Shown one piece after another: positions 23,350-38,300 of a stretch of 64,000 nt of DNA. The first letter of the stretch is position 1. The number at the start of each line of letters is the position of its first letter. The notes beneath the pieces were generated by a model. The model was not told the DNA's origin and searched no databases. It saw nothing but the letters and a program-made list of their open reading frames with translations. A program made the translations under genes and the position numbers. The DNA is from Motacilla alba alba (Eukaryota > Chordata > Aves > Passeriformes > Motacillidae): NCBI RefSeq assembly GCF_015832195.1, contig NC_052026.1, positions 12,449,619-12,513,618 of the forward strand. The letters are read 5' to 3'.

Positions 23350-26300
23350 TCACTGGCTGTTGTCCGTGGAAGAACTCAGGTTTAGAGGGATATCCCCTTG
23401 GACACCCCCAGAGGACATGTAGGAAGTTATATTTTCAGAAGGAACATAAAGTGAAGAATTTTCAGGCAAGCTGATGAGGTCGTTCCCAAAGATGGACTGA
23501 CGGTCAAGGAGGAACTGCTGGGCATTTTCAAGGATGACATCTTTCCCTAGGAATAGACAGCAGAAAATTCAGCTTCTGGAAGGCAGGTTGCCTAGTTTTA
23601 CATATGTAGAACGGAAAAGTGACAAATCCCAACTGCAGCAGTGACTGAGGAGCCTCACTCCAGCAAAATAGCTTGGAAACACCTGAGTAGAACTTGGACT
23701 CACTCAAAAGCCCATTAAAATCAAGGGGAGTCTCTGCAGGTCACCACGTGGGCTCTGCCTGAAAGCTGCAATGCCTCACAAGTGAGAAAAGGATGACTGA
23801 ATGTTGGAGACACTGAGAAGAGGATGAGAGCAGCTGCTCTTCTTCACTCAAGATGTGTCTTTCTCCCTCTTTGTAGAAAGGCTTTGCAAACGGGGGATGC
23901 TCAAGGACTCTCTTCAGTGTACCTGGGCTTTTAATGCCTTTCAGGTGCTCATGAGAGAGGCTGAGGCTGGAAGTCCTTGAATGACACACAATGAATCATA
24001 ACTCGGGCAGGTTCAGGTGGCTACAGCACCAAACTGGGGCTCACAAGAGCTTCTCTTTCAGGTCTGTCCCAGCTGAACACACATGAACATACATCACAAT
24101 TCCACAGCCAGGGCAACACCCCTGGATTCACATCTAAGGTCAATACTACACTTTGTATCAGAGTCAGCAAGTGGATCAGCTGGACTGTTCCCTTGAGATC
24201 TGCTAAAAGGTCTGGAGAAAGGGACACACAGCCTGTGCCTTCTGGGGCACCTCCTCTGCAGCAGGAACCAGAGGAACCCCAGGACTGTACCACCCGTACC
24301 CACTGAGATCACCACATTGCTCTGAGGTGGCAATGAACAGGCAGAGAAAACAGTGGAAACACTGACAGTCATGATGAGGACCTGCTGCAAAACCAGTTCA
24401 ATTCCATTTACACCTCAGTTTATCCCCCACCCTTTTCCCACTGCTCAAGAACTGGCTTAGCAGCTGCTGTGGGAACACGGCTGACTGACAATCACAAAAG
24501 TAAAATGACAGATGTGGTTTGTTCCCTCAAATGGCAAACTGTCAATGCTGGACATCCTGAACTACATCCCACTGCCAGGTCCACAGAGCTGCTGCTGCTG
24601 CTCCTACCTGGGCAGGTGTTGTTGAATGGTGGGTTGAACACTTTTGGGGGCAGCTCAGTTGCACTCTTCTCCAGATCCACTGTGAGTCGCTGCATCTTGA
24701 TGCAAAAATATAAACTACAATGTACAATTATACAAAGACAGGGGAGCTTGTTAGAGCTGGGCCATGTCTGAGCACCAGTGCTTCACCCCACTGCACAACA
24801 CCCACAGGAACACAAGCCATCCTCCCTGCCCAGCCTCTCCTCCCAGCCTCACTGCACTTCACTAGAACAGCCACACCTCATGCTCAGGGGCAGATCTGCC
24901 CAAGGACAGGGCTGTGGGAGGCACAGTCCCCTACATTGGCTAATATGGTGTGAAGTTCATGTCACACAAGAAGCCAGGCTGCTGTCACTGTGGCTGCCAT
25001 ACAAAGCAAACCCATAGTCCTCAGCAGCCAGTAACAAAGAAAGAGATTTTCTTTTCCATTTTCCAATGCCTGTCTTTAAAGTGAAACGGGTTTTTGCTCA
25101 CACAGTGCTCTAGGCACAGAGCTCCTGCACGTATTGCTTCCACGCTTCTCCATGCTCGTGACTTTCTGTAGGACAAGCAAGAGCTCCTGGAAATATAGTT
25201 GGCTCAAGGACTGAATTATTGAACATTGCAGCCTCCTTTCCTGGCCTTTTCTTGCAATTCTTTTTAAAAGGTTATAGCCCTTGCTTCCAAGACTTGCTAA
25301 TTAATATTAACTATTTCTTAGACACTCTCCTTCCTAACACTCAGGAAGTGGAATTACCTGGTAAATTCAAAATTATTAACACCTAAAAAGGATGTTGATA
25401 CCATGAAGAAGGCTTAGAGACCTTTTGCATTTCATTAGAGTAGATAACACTCTACTTGTGCATCTGTAGAGATATCTGGAAGAACCATTCAAGCCTTCAT
25501 ACAACTTGGCTGTCAGCAAGGGCTCTGAAAATTCACTCTCTCACACAGGAAAAAGAACCCAGCCATGCAATACACTTCCAACCTTAATCCTTCTGTGAGT
25601 CTGCAGTTTCCTTCACTGTTTATTAAACCTGCTCTTTCTGCACTGCAGAAATGTCTGTGTAAGTATCAATTCCAAAGAAATACTACCAAACAATTTCTCC
25701 TTGTTTCTTCATGTACAGGCATGTGTGAACCTCTGTTGTAATTGCATGGTATTTTACTGCTTCTGAAACACACCGGGATGGCTGCACTTTGTAAAGGTAT
25801 ATTTTATAAAGAGCTCTGGCACAAAGACACTTTATAAATCTGTGGTATTAGTAGGATGTGACATTCTCACTAAGAGAAAGTTTAGAGCAGCCAGTTGCAA
25901 TTAAAGCCTCCAGGACACCAACAGTCAGTCAGAGCTTGTCTCCAGACAAAACCTGGCTGAGTGGGAAAAACAGGTCAAGGGTATAATACAACACTCCCAT
26001 GCTGCCCCAGGAGATGCCTACGTGCTGTGCTTTAGCTCACTCTCCCCTCTGGTTATGAAATAACTTCCTCAGTTCTGCACAAGTTCTGCTTCATAGTTCC
26101 ATCACTATTTAGGCAAGGAGATCTAGGGGAAGGTGTCCCTGCAGTGGGCAGGGGCTTTGGAACAGGGTGAACATTAAGGCCATTCCACCTCAGCCCTTCT
26201 GGGGTTCTATGACTGCTGTTTTCATAGCTCAGAAACACAGAGCTCTTACCGGGGGCAGACTGGCTTCCATTTCAGTCAAATTCCACTCACTCAGAGATAA

Positions 26301-29300
26301 ATTTGGATTAAAGACCTGTTGGGACAAAAATACAGTTAGGGTTGTGAAAAGTGGAATGGTTTGAGATTCTCATGCCTGCTGGAGGGTGCAGCCCTGCACT
26401 AACTGGAGCTGCAAACAAAGGCTCCTGTGCTGACTTGTGGCACAGCTGGGCTGGGCTGGGCTGGGCTGGGGGCACTTGTGCTGACCCACGAGCCCTGCTG
26501 CCTGCCAGGGGAGGGACAGCACAGACACCCCCTGCCACTGTCCTGTCACAAACCAGGGCAGCTGCACACACAAAGCAAAGCCCTTTTCTGCTGCTCCTGG
26601 GTCCTAGGACATTCCCAGATTCATATGACTTTTAAAAGCATTCCAGAATTTAGTAGCAGAGGGCAGGTTACTGTTGCATCAGGGCTTCGGTGGCAATTTC
26701 TTGACAAGTCTGAGCAATTTGAGAAAAGGAGCTGTTGATCTGAGGCCAATTTTATGATTCATTCTCACTCTTGTGACAGTTGCATCGAGAAGTGTGTTAG
26801 TAACAGGAAAACACTTCCTAATGAGAAACAAGAAACAGAAACCAAGAGTCAGTGATAGAGCAGGCCATTAGAAAAGCTCTCTGTAAAGTCAGAACCAACC
26901 ACAGACACTTGGGAACTGCTTGAAGAGAATAAGATTGATTTTTTAAAATGACTTTTCACTCTGTTTATCCATGCAAGGTTACAATGTGCCTTTATCTGAA
27001 GTACCTCCTCAAAGGGCCATATATATTGTCATATAGATTTTTTTCTTACATACAGAGTTATTTGATTATTGGCAAAAACCTTTCATATACCAACTATATG
27101 TACAACAGAGAAATAAACAAACCTTCCTATTTCTGCATGTCTGCTTAAGAAAAAGCCACCATCCATTTCTAAAGAAAGGTGATCTAAGAACTGAGACTGA
27201 TAAATAGCTCAGGATTTAAGAGAGAGGATTTTACATTGGCTACACTTCTCAGAATATGAGAAAAAGGGGAAGGCAGGAAAAGCTAAACACAATCTAGGAA
27301 TATCTAAGACATAGAATATGCAGAAAATAAATTAACCCCTACAAAGCAATTACCAAACAAGCTGGAGAGTCATATTAAACCTATTTTACAAAAATGTGTC
27401 TGGTCTCATGTTGATTTCTTTATCAAATTCAGTGGTTTGTGCCCCTAAAGTTCAAATATGCATATTAAAAAAAAAAAAAGGCACAATTTAAAGCTGAAAT
27501 CTTATGAACGGGTCAAAACAGAGCTGTGACTCCACAGGTGACACGTGGCAGACAAAATGCCACACGAGAACAAGCAGCATGACCTAAATCACAGCCCAGA
27601 GGAACCTCTGTGAACTTCACAGCTCTGTTTGATGCAGCATTCCCAGCAGCACTCACATCCAAGAGGCTGGCAGGCTCCAGGCTGTACTGCTGGCTCCTCA
27701 GCAGCAGCTGCAGCCCCTCCAGGCTCCAGTCGGTGCCCTCCAACGGGTCTGAAATATCTGTTCTGAGAAAACACAAGGGGAAATGTTGCCACAAAGGAAA
27801 CTTGCAGAGATACCTACAGAAAGCATGACTGAGCAGCCTTCCAAAAGGATGTTCCTGTTTAAATATCATTTTGAAAACCAAGAACCCGCTGTCAGCCTGG
27901 GTTTGTGCCATAAAATTTGGTTTAATCCCAGAGTACAATTCAGCAGAGCACACAGGGGACCGGGCAGATGGTAAAACAAATGAGACAATCCCTCTCCTGG
28001 GTGACACATGGTTTGGGGATGGATAGTCTGTGCACATCTCCTCAACACTGGGAAAATTAAAGCTTTCCTTAGAATAAATCCTTTTAGAAATGCACTTGGA
28101 ACCAGAACAGGCTGCATTGCCATTCTCATTTGTCCAAGATGCCTGAATTACTGTTAACTAATGCTTTTTAAAGGAGTGACTTTTAGCTGCAGGCACTTAC
28201 CCTGCAGGCTGCATTTACCAGAGACATTCAGCTAAAAGAGCAACAGTGAGGCCCTGCTGTGATTAAACCCTCCAAAAGCTATAAACATTTTCTCTTAAAA
28301 TCAGTTTTTTTAAAAAGGGATTATTTTTCTTCTAGTAATATGTTTTTAAGCATCCAGTGGGTTCAGAGGGAGGACTTTGATTCTCTCTAAGGACTTAAAG
28401 AAAAATGAAAGCTTTTCTGATAACCCTGTTGAGTGTTTTGGGTTCCCTCCCTGACAGTCCTCCTTACATTGCTACAGTTGCTATCAAGAATGAACTGCAG
28501 TTAAGTTCCACATCATCCACCCAGCTGCACCATGCTCTCCTTCTGCTGGACACTGCCCCACAACATGGGTGCTGTTGGGATTTCAGTCTCAGAGCAAGCC
28601 CCAGAAGTGGCTCACTGGGATCACCCTGGGGCTGAGCCTGGTGTCACAGTGCCAGTCCCCTGGGCAGGGGTGTAGCACAGTCCAGTGCAGGCCTGCAGAC
28701 AGACACAGATGCTGGTCTGGGCTCCAGGGGTCACCCGGACCCTGGGCAAATCCCTCTCAATGCAAAAAGCCTCTTCCTGCTCCCACGGCTCTGATGCACA
28801 TCCTCTGACAGCTCTTCCTCTCCTGGGTCCTTCAAGCAAGTGATCCACATGCCTCCCAACCTCAGTGGACTGTCCCCTGGGATTCAGGGGTCCTCTAACA
28901 GGTGCCACAGGTACAGGATGGAGCTCATCAGGCTGCACTTGGCTGCTTGCAGTCACCCTCCTCCCTGCCCTGGGGATGGGAGCAGAGGGCCATGAGCAGG
29001 CAGGGCCACAGCTCTCCCTGGCTCGCCTCACCTGTCCAGAAGGGCCCTCCTGCCTCTCCTCTCAGGTGCTTGGGAGGTCCCTGGTGGGGCTGCACCACAG
29101 CTGCCTTTGCCCTCCAGGACAGACTGAACCATAGCCACGGGCAGCACCGGGGGCTCGGAGCAGCTGCGGCAGCCGGGCAGGGGCACCTCGGGCTCCGTGC
29201 TGGCTTTCACTCCAGGGCTCACTGGCTCCTCCTTGATCAGCATGAGGCACTTCTCCCTGCAGCAGAGACAAGGCTGAGCACCACACACAGCTGCTCTGCA

Positions 29301-32300
29301 AAGGCCTCGTGCTACTGGCAAGGGCAGGAGCACAAGGCCTTGCTTCCACTTCCCATCAAACTGCCGCAGAAGGGCTTTCCACTTCCTCAGATGGGCAGAA
29401 GAAGCCAGCAGCCTCTCTTTCTTTTCAGCAAGCTCCAGAAACATGCCTAGCTGGAATATCTGCAGTCACTTCCTCAGTCACAGCTATAATGAATTTGCCC
29501 CATTCAATTGTTTTGCAAATACGGAAAATAAATTTCTATGCACTGATCATTTCTTGGGTGAATGTTAGGGACAGGTTAAAGGGACACTAGGCTAAAGAGA
29601 TTCCCCTGAAAAAGAAAAGTCCCCACCCTAGAGATAAGAATGGGATCAGTAAGACCCTCCCATGCAGGAGTTTGGATTGGATCAGCAAGCACTCTAGAGA
29701 TCCCAGTGACTCATGTCAGGATTTTGTAGCCCTGCAGGACTCGAACAGAAGCTGTTGAGATGTGACAGTCGTAGTCAGATGTTTTGCTTGGTTGGAGGCA
29801 GAGGTTTGCCTTTTCCAATGGGAGAGACACCCCACATTATTTCCAGATGGACAAATGACAAGGAAGTTTTGTTTAGAAGCATTTTTGTGTGTAAAAACCT
29901 ATTCTGTGTTACTTGTAGGATACTTTAGAGCTCCCTGTGAACCTGCACAGCTGGAGCCAAAGTGACAGAGGCACAGAGATAACAGAGATGGTATGTGACA
30001 CTACAGAGCTTTCCTCAACATTCCTTTCAGATCATTTTCTCATCTTGTGTGGCCTGAATTCCCACCAGAAGCACAACTGATTTAGGAGGTACCACACCTG
30101 AACTGACTGGGGCCATGGCTAACTCAGATGCTAAAGCCGTGCAGACACAGAACAGATCAGAAGCCACCAGATGGCACTCAGTAATTAGCAGAAATAAGCA
30201 ACTTAACTTGAAGGTTAAATTAAAGATTTTCTGCTTTAGGAATGGCTTCCAGGTTTGTTTTTTTATTTAATCTGAAGCTCTTTCCATGCTTCTAGTTAAT
30301 TTTATGGCTATGGTTTCAATTATGCAACAGATTTACAGGCAATTTCTAGAGTATAACTGCCTTGCCTCTATGCCTGAGAAACTGTTTCCATGATTCATCT
30401 GTCTACTCACTTTCCACTGACATAGCTTTAGCTATTCTGCTGCTAGCCCTAAATACACTGCATGTCTGTGGCAGGAAGAGATAAGCATTAAAATACCTCT
30501 GCATTCAGTTCTTAAGTTACTGGGGCCTTTTCACAGAAAAGTTGTCAAACATCGGAAGTTGTTGTGATGCAACATTTCTGTTCTCATTAGCTGTTAGATG
30601 TACAATTTGATTGCTTCTTCTTTGCCAAAGCCAAAAGGAAACCCTCCTTTCTCTCTCTCAACAGACCCAACAAGTGTTAATATCTCATTATTTGAGTAAG
30701 TCTGAGACAGTCCCTGTCTTGGGACTTGGGACTAAAGAAACATGGAATATTTCTCGAAGAGGGGAGTGGAAGTTCTCAGCATAAAACTCAGGACTTTGTT
30801 TTGAAAGTTATGCTGTTATTACCCCTCTTTACTTCTGAAAATCTGACCCACTTTGCAAACTGGAAAAAAGCATTCCATCCCATATCTCTACAGAGATTTG
30901 TGAATCAGGCAGAAACTTTGGTAGAATTTGGTAGCCACAAAATACTCTTGAGAAGAGTTGCATAAGCATGTTTATACCCAGCTCTCCCTATTTTTAATCA
31001 CAAACATGTTTACCTGTCATTTTCAGGAGGGGATTGCATATTCATGATGTTGGATGGTGATGCTTCAGTAACATCAGATATGATGGGTCCTCCAGAAATT
31101 GCAGGGCTGTTTAAGCAAGAGGCAGGCTCTGTCGATGGCTAAAAGGAAAGCAAAAGTCATATAGATTTATCCTTATGACCCCAAAACAGGTGCAAGGCCC
31201 TATCTGAGATGGTTAGGGTTTATTCACTGTGACTTTGAGTCCCCCCTGTATGGAAACCAAGAAAGCTTTTACCTACTATGCAACATTATAATTTCCTCTC
31301 ACTTTTCTTCCAACCGCACAGAGGTACAGGTGTGAAATAAACCCTGTGAAGTGTCAGCCAAGAGATTTTACCATGTCTGACATTTTGCCTAGACTGCTCA
31401 GCTTCCTCTGGAGGGAAAGATCCAACACAGCCCAACAGGGCTGCATGAGCCTCTCATGCCAGCTCACGTATTCTAACTGCATGACAGAAGTGTCTGGTGT
31501 CTGCTCTGATGGTGGGGATCCCTCAGAGGGTTTAAAAATCCCACTTTTAGAGCTGACTTCTTCCTCTCTTCCCTCAAGGTGAACCAGGCTGGGGTAACAA
31601 CATGGAGAGTTCAGTGTGCAGGGTCTGCCTTTCCCCACAAAGCCCATGGCCTCCCTCATGAAGGCATCCATAAAACTGGGGAGCTGAAGGAGTTTTAAAT
31701 GTCACCCAGCTTAGCAAACCTCATTTCTTCTCCACTGCCAAACTCTTGCCAAATTACTTACTCCATAATCTCTATTACTGCTTCAAGCATTCTCCCCAGG
31801 CCAAAGCCATCCCACAGAGGCCAGGGGCTGAACCCACCGACTGTATGAAATAGGGCTCGTGGAGGGCGTCTGGGGACAAATGCCGGCTGAACTTGGGCAC
31901 CGGGGGAGCCGAGATCCCGTTGTCAAGCATCAGAGGGCTGTGGAGAGAAACAGTTTTGTCTTCCAGCGTGTACTGACTGGATCCTGGCTGCTCATACACG
32001 AAACACCCCTGAGCCAAGAGCTCTTCTCCCAGGTACTCTGGTTTTCCTCAGCTGTAAGAGTCTTTCTTGCCCAGTGTTATGGGCAAGGAAGGCTAACAAC
32101 AGTTTTGGAGGAGGTCACCCTCAAAAAAGAGCATTAACCCATCATCAGAGAGGGGAAGGATGCAGACCTGCCCATGCTGCCCAAACCTACCCAGAGCCCC
32201 CAGGCAGCACTCTGCTCTGCACCAAGTAGCTCCAGGCTGCACACCATCCTTTCCTGCAGCCATTAAGAAGAGGCAGGAAAACACAACTGTGAAAGATAAA

Positions 32301-35300
32301 ACACTAAGGATGCAGATAAAGACACAAGAGCTGAGGTTTCTGGAAGACAGACCTTTGTGTTACCAAGGAAGCAGGAACTCAAATTACCTTGCAAATTGCA
32401 GCTGGTTGTGTGAAGTGTAATCCCCCATCATAAGGGGGTCAATACAGTTGCTGTGCAGGTAGTTCTGTGCTCTTCTGCCCTTTTCAGCACAGTTTCCCAC
32501 TAATTATTTGCCTTTTTACAAAAAAGCAGTGGCCTATGACATTTCTTGGGCTGCAAAGCTTTTACAGGGAAGACACAGCCCTCACCATGAAAATTAGAGG
32601 TCAGATCTGGCATCTCATTTCTCTGCTTGCCCACTCTGCTGGAGGAATACTCCCCCAGTCATGAACCTCAGCAACTGCTATTCTCCCCTTGAGCCCTTTT
32701 CTTTGCTATCTGCATGCAGTGTTCAGCCCTTCCAAGAGGCTCAGCAGAGGGGGTAGGCAGAGATGCACATACCCTGCTGGCTTGTACAGATTATGGGCTC
32801 CTTCATTCAATCCTGTGTTGTCTTTACAATCCTCACAAGAGGAGTCAGTCAAGAACAAGGACACTGACCTAATGAAAACTGACTCCTTTGAGCTGCTCGT
32901 GGGAGGTCTGGCTCCTTTCCCTGCAGCATGCAGAAGTTTCTAAGTTGTCAAAGGCCACAAGGTAATAAAGGTGGGAATTGGAGGCAAGTCCCTGTCCTCA
33001 GCATATTCCACTCAACAGTCCCTTCCCCTTCTTTAAATCACAAGCATCATAGGGCAAGAAAGGCATAGCTGCTGTCCTGAAAGGCACTAAGCTTCCTAAT
33101 TCAAGTCACTCTCTTCACTTGCCTTTAAAAGCCTATCTAAAAATACCCCTCAGCTAAAATTTTTCCCCATCTTCCTCTTTGTAAGACCTGCAGGTTAAAA
33201 CCACCAAGCCAGTGTTGGATACACACCACATTCAGTGACTGTGTAGTGACTGTATCAGTGTTGGATACACTCACATTCAAACTGAAGGTGTCTGTGGGCT
33301 GGCTGGGCCCAGCTCTGCTCCCACTGCTGCCAAGTGGCAAAACTGGAACCTGTGGGAGCAGCAGTGGGGTCCTGCCCTTTGGCCTCCTGCTAGTTAGCAC
33401 TCCCATGTCCCACTGCGTGCTGTGTTCCCCAAATAAAGGTCACGAGCTGACACGGTGCTTCTCTAGAGAGCAGTGAATGGGGCCTGTCAGCAGGTCTGAC
33501 TCTGCACTTCAGCCCATTCTGTTCCCATCACCATGGAGCCCTGGTCCGGTGACTGCCTGCCTGGGCGAGCTGAGCTTGTGCTTTTACTGAGGGGGCAGCA
33601 TTATGCACCCGTGAGCTGTGCACCACACACGGGGACTTACAGCTTCCTCTTTATCCCAGCGCTGCTGGGGCTTGATTGGAGCTGGCCAAACAGAAACTGA
33701 ATCAGCTGTCAGGAGAGATCAAAATCCGGTGTTAATCAGCAGAGTGATTCAGCACTCCCTGCTCTCGCAGCCATTCTTATCCCACACATTCCTCTCTCCC
33801 AACAGCACCCCAAAGCTGGGAGCAGCCATAGAATATAGGAGCCAAACTGCATGAGACATTGGAGCCTGAAACAGAAATGAGCTGCCCAAGAACTCAAAAC
33901 AGCCTGCCTGGCTTTCAAGGGACACAGCCAGGTGCCTGCTTTGTGCAAAGGTTCCTGGATCCATGTGCCCAACACTTTCTCTCTTCACTTTGTGCATGAA
34001 CAACTTTGGCTGGTCCTAACAGAACTGTGAAGTGCACATGCAAACATTCCTAGGCCTGGAGTTAGACCTGGATCCATTAAAGTTTTCAGAGACATTTAGT
34101 GAGGTGCTGTAAAGTCTTGCAAAGACTTTGCAAGTGAGAGAGGCAACTCCCTATGGAGAGCCTGGATGGAGGCCTGAGCTCTTTCAGTTGAGTTTTCCAG
34201 TTCTGTGAATGTCAGTGTTGATATAACAGGACACTAAAAAGGAAGCAGAGTAGCTTTGGAGAGGAATCACTTAGCAACATATTCCCAGGTCGGCTTGAAC
34301 TTAATGCTTTGCTTTGACCTCCAAACAAAGAAAGTATTATTATTATTATATATCACAGCTGGCTCTTACTCATTGCTCAATATAACAAAATAGAGTTGCA
34401 TAAAAGCCTCTACAATGAAGCATGTGGCTGGTCCAGCCCCAGAGCTGGAGGAAGGCTTGATAGCCTCGTGCATTTCTGTCCAGTCCTATGACTCCGTGAT
34501 GCCACGTGAGGGTCAGAACGTGGGGACTGGGATGGGTGACGTGCTCAGTCATGTCAGCACCATCCAGGAAAGGAGAGGCCTTTTCTATACTGGTCATGCT
34601 AGATTTTAAGGGAGATGGTTCTGCAGCCTAAAAGGTTGTACAGTAAGTCCTCAACCATACCAGTAAGGCCAGAAAATGTAACAGTTGCTGTTACATTCCC
34701 CCAGTGGGGCAATGGGTGGCCAATTCTGCCACCTGCAGCTTCCCACTGGTGCTGGCAGCAATGGGGTTCCTCTCGTGAACAAATGGAAGAGGAAGATTTT
34801 GGAAGCCCAAAGACATTGGTACAACCAGAACACAGCCAACACTAAGCAATTAGTGACAGTTGTGCTCTCCTGCCCAGAATTTCAACAGAAAAATGGTTTC
34901 TAATATCAAAGAAAGGACTGACACAGAAATTAAAATCTTTTGCTTAAGGGCACGGTCTGTGCTTTGTTAATGACCTGCTTCTATAGGACACATAAAAGCA
35001 TCACACAACTTAAAAGAAAGGGAAAATAATTACACTGTGATATCACAATGTGGAAATTATGGGGCAAGAAAAAAAATCAGAGGAGGACATAGACCAGACA
35101 GCATAAGCAATTTTTGAGTTTATATAACTACCTTGTTGATAACTTTCTGTTGCTGTGAGTGGTTCTGCCGCAGAGAAACAACTTCCCGCCAAAGAACTTC
35201 ATTTTGTCTGAAAGTGAAACAGACATTTTCCATGAGAACAGAAACATCAACAGCCCATGGTGCTGCCATGACACACAGTAGATTCAACTGTGCAAATTCT

Positions 35301-38300
35301 GTCTCACTTCTGAGCTCTTGCAGTGTTTGGCTCTTTTCAGTGTCCCAAACAAGCTCACACAATTGCTTTCCTTTTTCTTCCTTGACCTCAAGAGACAAAA
35401 GCATGGAGGAAAAACATAAAGAGAAGCCAACATTTATAGGGGAAGGTAACAAGAGAACACATGTTTTTGTGGAGCATTTGAGCCAAACTCAGAATTTCAG
35501 CAAGGCCTGATTTGTGACTCTGAGTTATTTGGATCACCCACACTGTCCTTCCATGGGAGACAAAAACTCCAACCCTTCCACAACTGCAGCAGTGCTCCCA
35601 AAGACAAGACTATGAACAGAGACCCTGTGAATTCTACCTGCTTAAACTTGTACAAGTGGTGGCTCAAATGCATGTTTGGTAGTGACTGGAGCAGACAAAA
35701 AGATGCTCCTGCATCTCAGAGCCTTGAACTAGGAGGACTGTAATGATGTTATTAGTGGGAACCACTGATTCAACCCAGTACAGACCTGTGTCCAGCTTGC
35801 ATAAAGAAAATGTATTTTCTGTCTGTAAAATGAGCAGCACAGAGGGGAGCTTACAGGCTTCCTCTAACAGTCAGCCTTCAAGTCTGGATGCCAGCCAAGT
35901 CCATGCTGCTAAAGGTTTTGCCAGACAATTTATCTCTAGATTATACGGATGTACCTAAATTGTAAGGCCAGCAAAACCTATCATACTGGTGAAACTGATA
36001 AATCCTTTCACTTTTTAGTCTTTCTAGTGTGAATGGATGCTAGAACTGGGAAGGTAAGGTCCAGAGATCTGAAGAGCACAGTAGAACAGCTTGTACAGCA
36101 AGAATCTCTGCAGTGAGCTTTCTGTACTGGTCCTGACAGGCTTTTCAGCAAAGCAGCATTCCTTAGTCTGACAGCTTGCACTGGAGTTATGCCCTAACTG
36201 TTCTCCACCAGTGTAAATTTCTTAACATGGATTCAGCTTGGGATTTCTCCTCTGTCTTAGTTTATAAAAATCATATTATTTTCATCAGTTGAATGCAATT
36301 TTGCCAGATGGAGGGAAGGAGCAAGCAAATCAAAAGGGAGAATAAATTAAAATCAATGCCAAATCACTAATACAGGAACCCCTTAAAAATTAAATCAAAT
36401 GCAAGCCCAGAAACTCATTGCTGCTGTATCTGGATTTCACAATGCAAACTCATGCATGTGCTAAGTGTGGGAGTCATTAAAAATTGATGCAGGATAAAAA
36501 TATGTATGCATTGCATGTAAGGTGCTGGTCTGGAATGAAGTTTCCCAGTATGCAGTGTTACTCTTAAGGCCTAGAATGACAGTGTCATCTGGTGGTGTAT
36601 GAATATCAGGTCTCATCATAAAAGAAAGGGTTTGGGTCTATTTGATTATTCAAGTGCTTTTTAAACAAAGCTCCCTGTAAAGATTAAAATTCTGGAGGCA
36701 AATAAAAACCTCTCCAAGTACATGATTTATAAAACCAAATCCACTTCCTAATCTTTTAGTGACCATGTTTGAATCAGAAAATCCCAGAGTCTCAGACAGC
36801 TGGAGGCAGCCACATGCAGAAAGCATTGCATCAGCTTGGTTTGCTCTTATCCAACAATCCATGTCAGATGACACAGTCTCAGGGAGATGAGTCCATGGAA
36901 TAAATGATACAGAAGTTCTTATGTTATATATTATAACATACTATATTTTTTAGGCCAGTCATAAATTTTGGAGGTGAATGATGGCAGAAAGGTAATTTCT
37001 TAATAGCTGGAGTGTACTCCATCACATTTCTGCCAAGGACTCTTGTATGTGTGAGAGCTACATCTTTATCACATTTCCAACTGGAGGCAATAGTTAGATA
37101 AGTCCCCAGGTTATGCACATATTTCCTGTCTGACCTTCTCCGTGCTTTCCTCATCTGTGAAGGGAAAACAAACGAGGCAGAGAGGCTGAGCATTAATTCA
37201 TATTTTATAGATCAGATGTGCATAGAAATCCTACATCTTGTTGTCTCAACAGATCTCTGATCAGTCCCTGGCTCCATGTTTTCCCTGGGGAGGGAAGTGT
37301 GCAAGGCTCCTCCTTTCAACCATTCCCCACTCCAGAGAAGCAAATGCCCGTAGGAAGCAGCCTGAGTAGGATTCAACTCACTGCTTCATGTCCTGCACTT
37401 GACACTCCATGTTCTCCTGCTGACTTCTCAGTATCTGTACCTCGTATAGCAACCTGCTGAGGTCCTCCTGGCGCATCTTGGTCTCCTCACTTTTCACTAC
37501 TGACACCTGAGGCAAAAGAAATCAAAGGTAGATTTTACCTGTGCAAGAAGGGCCATGGATAGAGAGAGTCATTGTAGTGGCTCAGGTGCAGGACTGTCAC
37601 CAGCTGAAATACCAGGACAGGCCACATGCCAAAGAGTCTGAACTATCCTAGGGGTACTATTGCAAGAGTCAAATAGAGCAAAGTGCAGGATAAATCTATT
37701 CATACAGAGGGTCTGCTGGCAGAATTACATCCCCTGTCAGAGTGGGGACCTATTTCAAATCAGCTTGAGGGGAAAACAAAAGTATTTTGGGTTTCAGGGA
37801 GGAACTGATCTAGACTGACTTAATCTTTCTGCTTTAAATACAGATACCCAATCAAGCCTCACGTTTTACAGGGATGAGTCTGATGAAATGCTTCAAATTG
37901 ACATACTACACTTGGATTTCCAAAAGGCTTTTGCTCAAGTCCCTTTTCAGAAGATGCTACACTAATTCAGTGAGAGAACAACACTTTGGGGGTATTAATA
38001 ATAGGTTAAAAGACAGAAAACAGAGGGCAGGAGTAGGTTGTTTCTTGTTTAAGAAAAAGAGATGGCTGTTGAGGACCCTGCAGGACTTATGCCATATTTC
38101 TCTAGGAAAACAGTAACAATTCAAAGGCAGAGGGGTGGAAAGCAAGCCTGGCCCTGCAGCACTACACAAACATCTTGTGATACAGAGCAACAGAGCAGAA
38201 AAACAGAGATGAAACTCTGATGCAAGCCAAGCCCTGCAAACCAAAAACCCACAGCCTTGGTACACATGTGTGTGGGGAGGACAGGAACAACACCAGGGTG

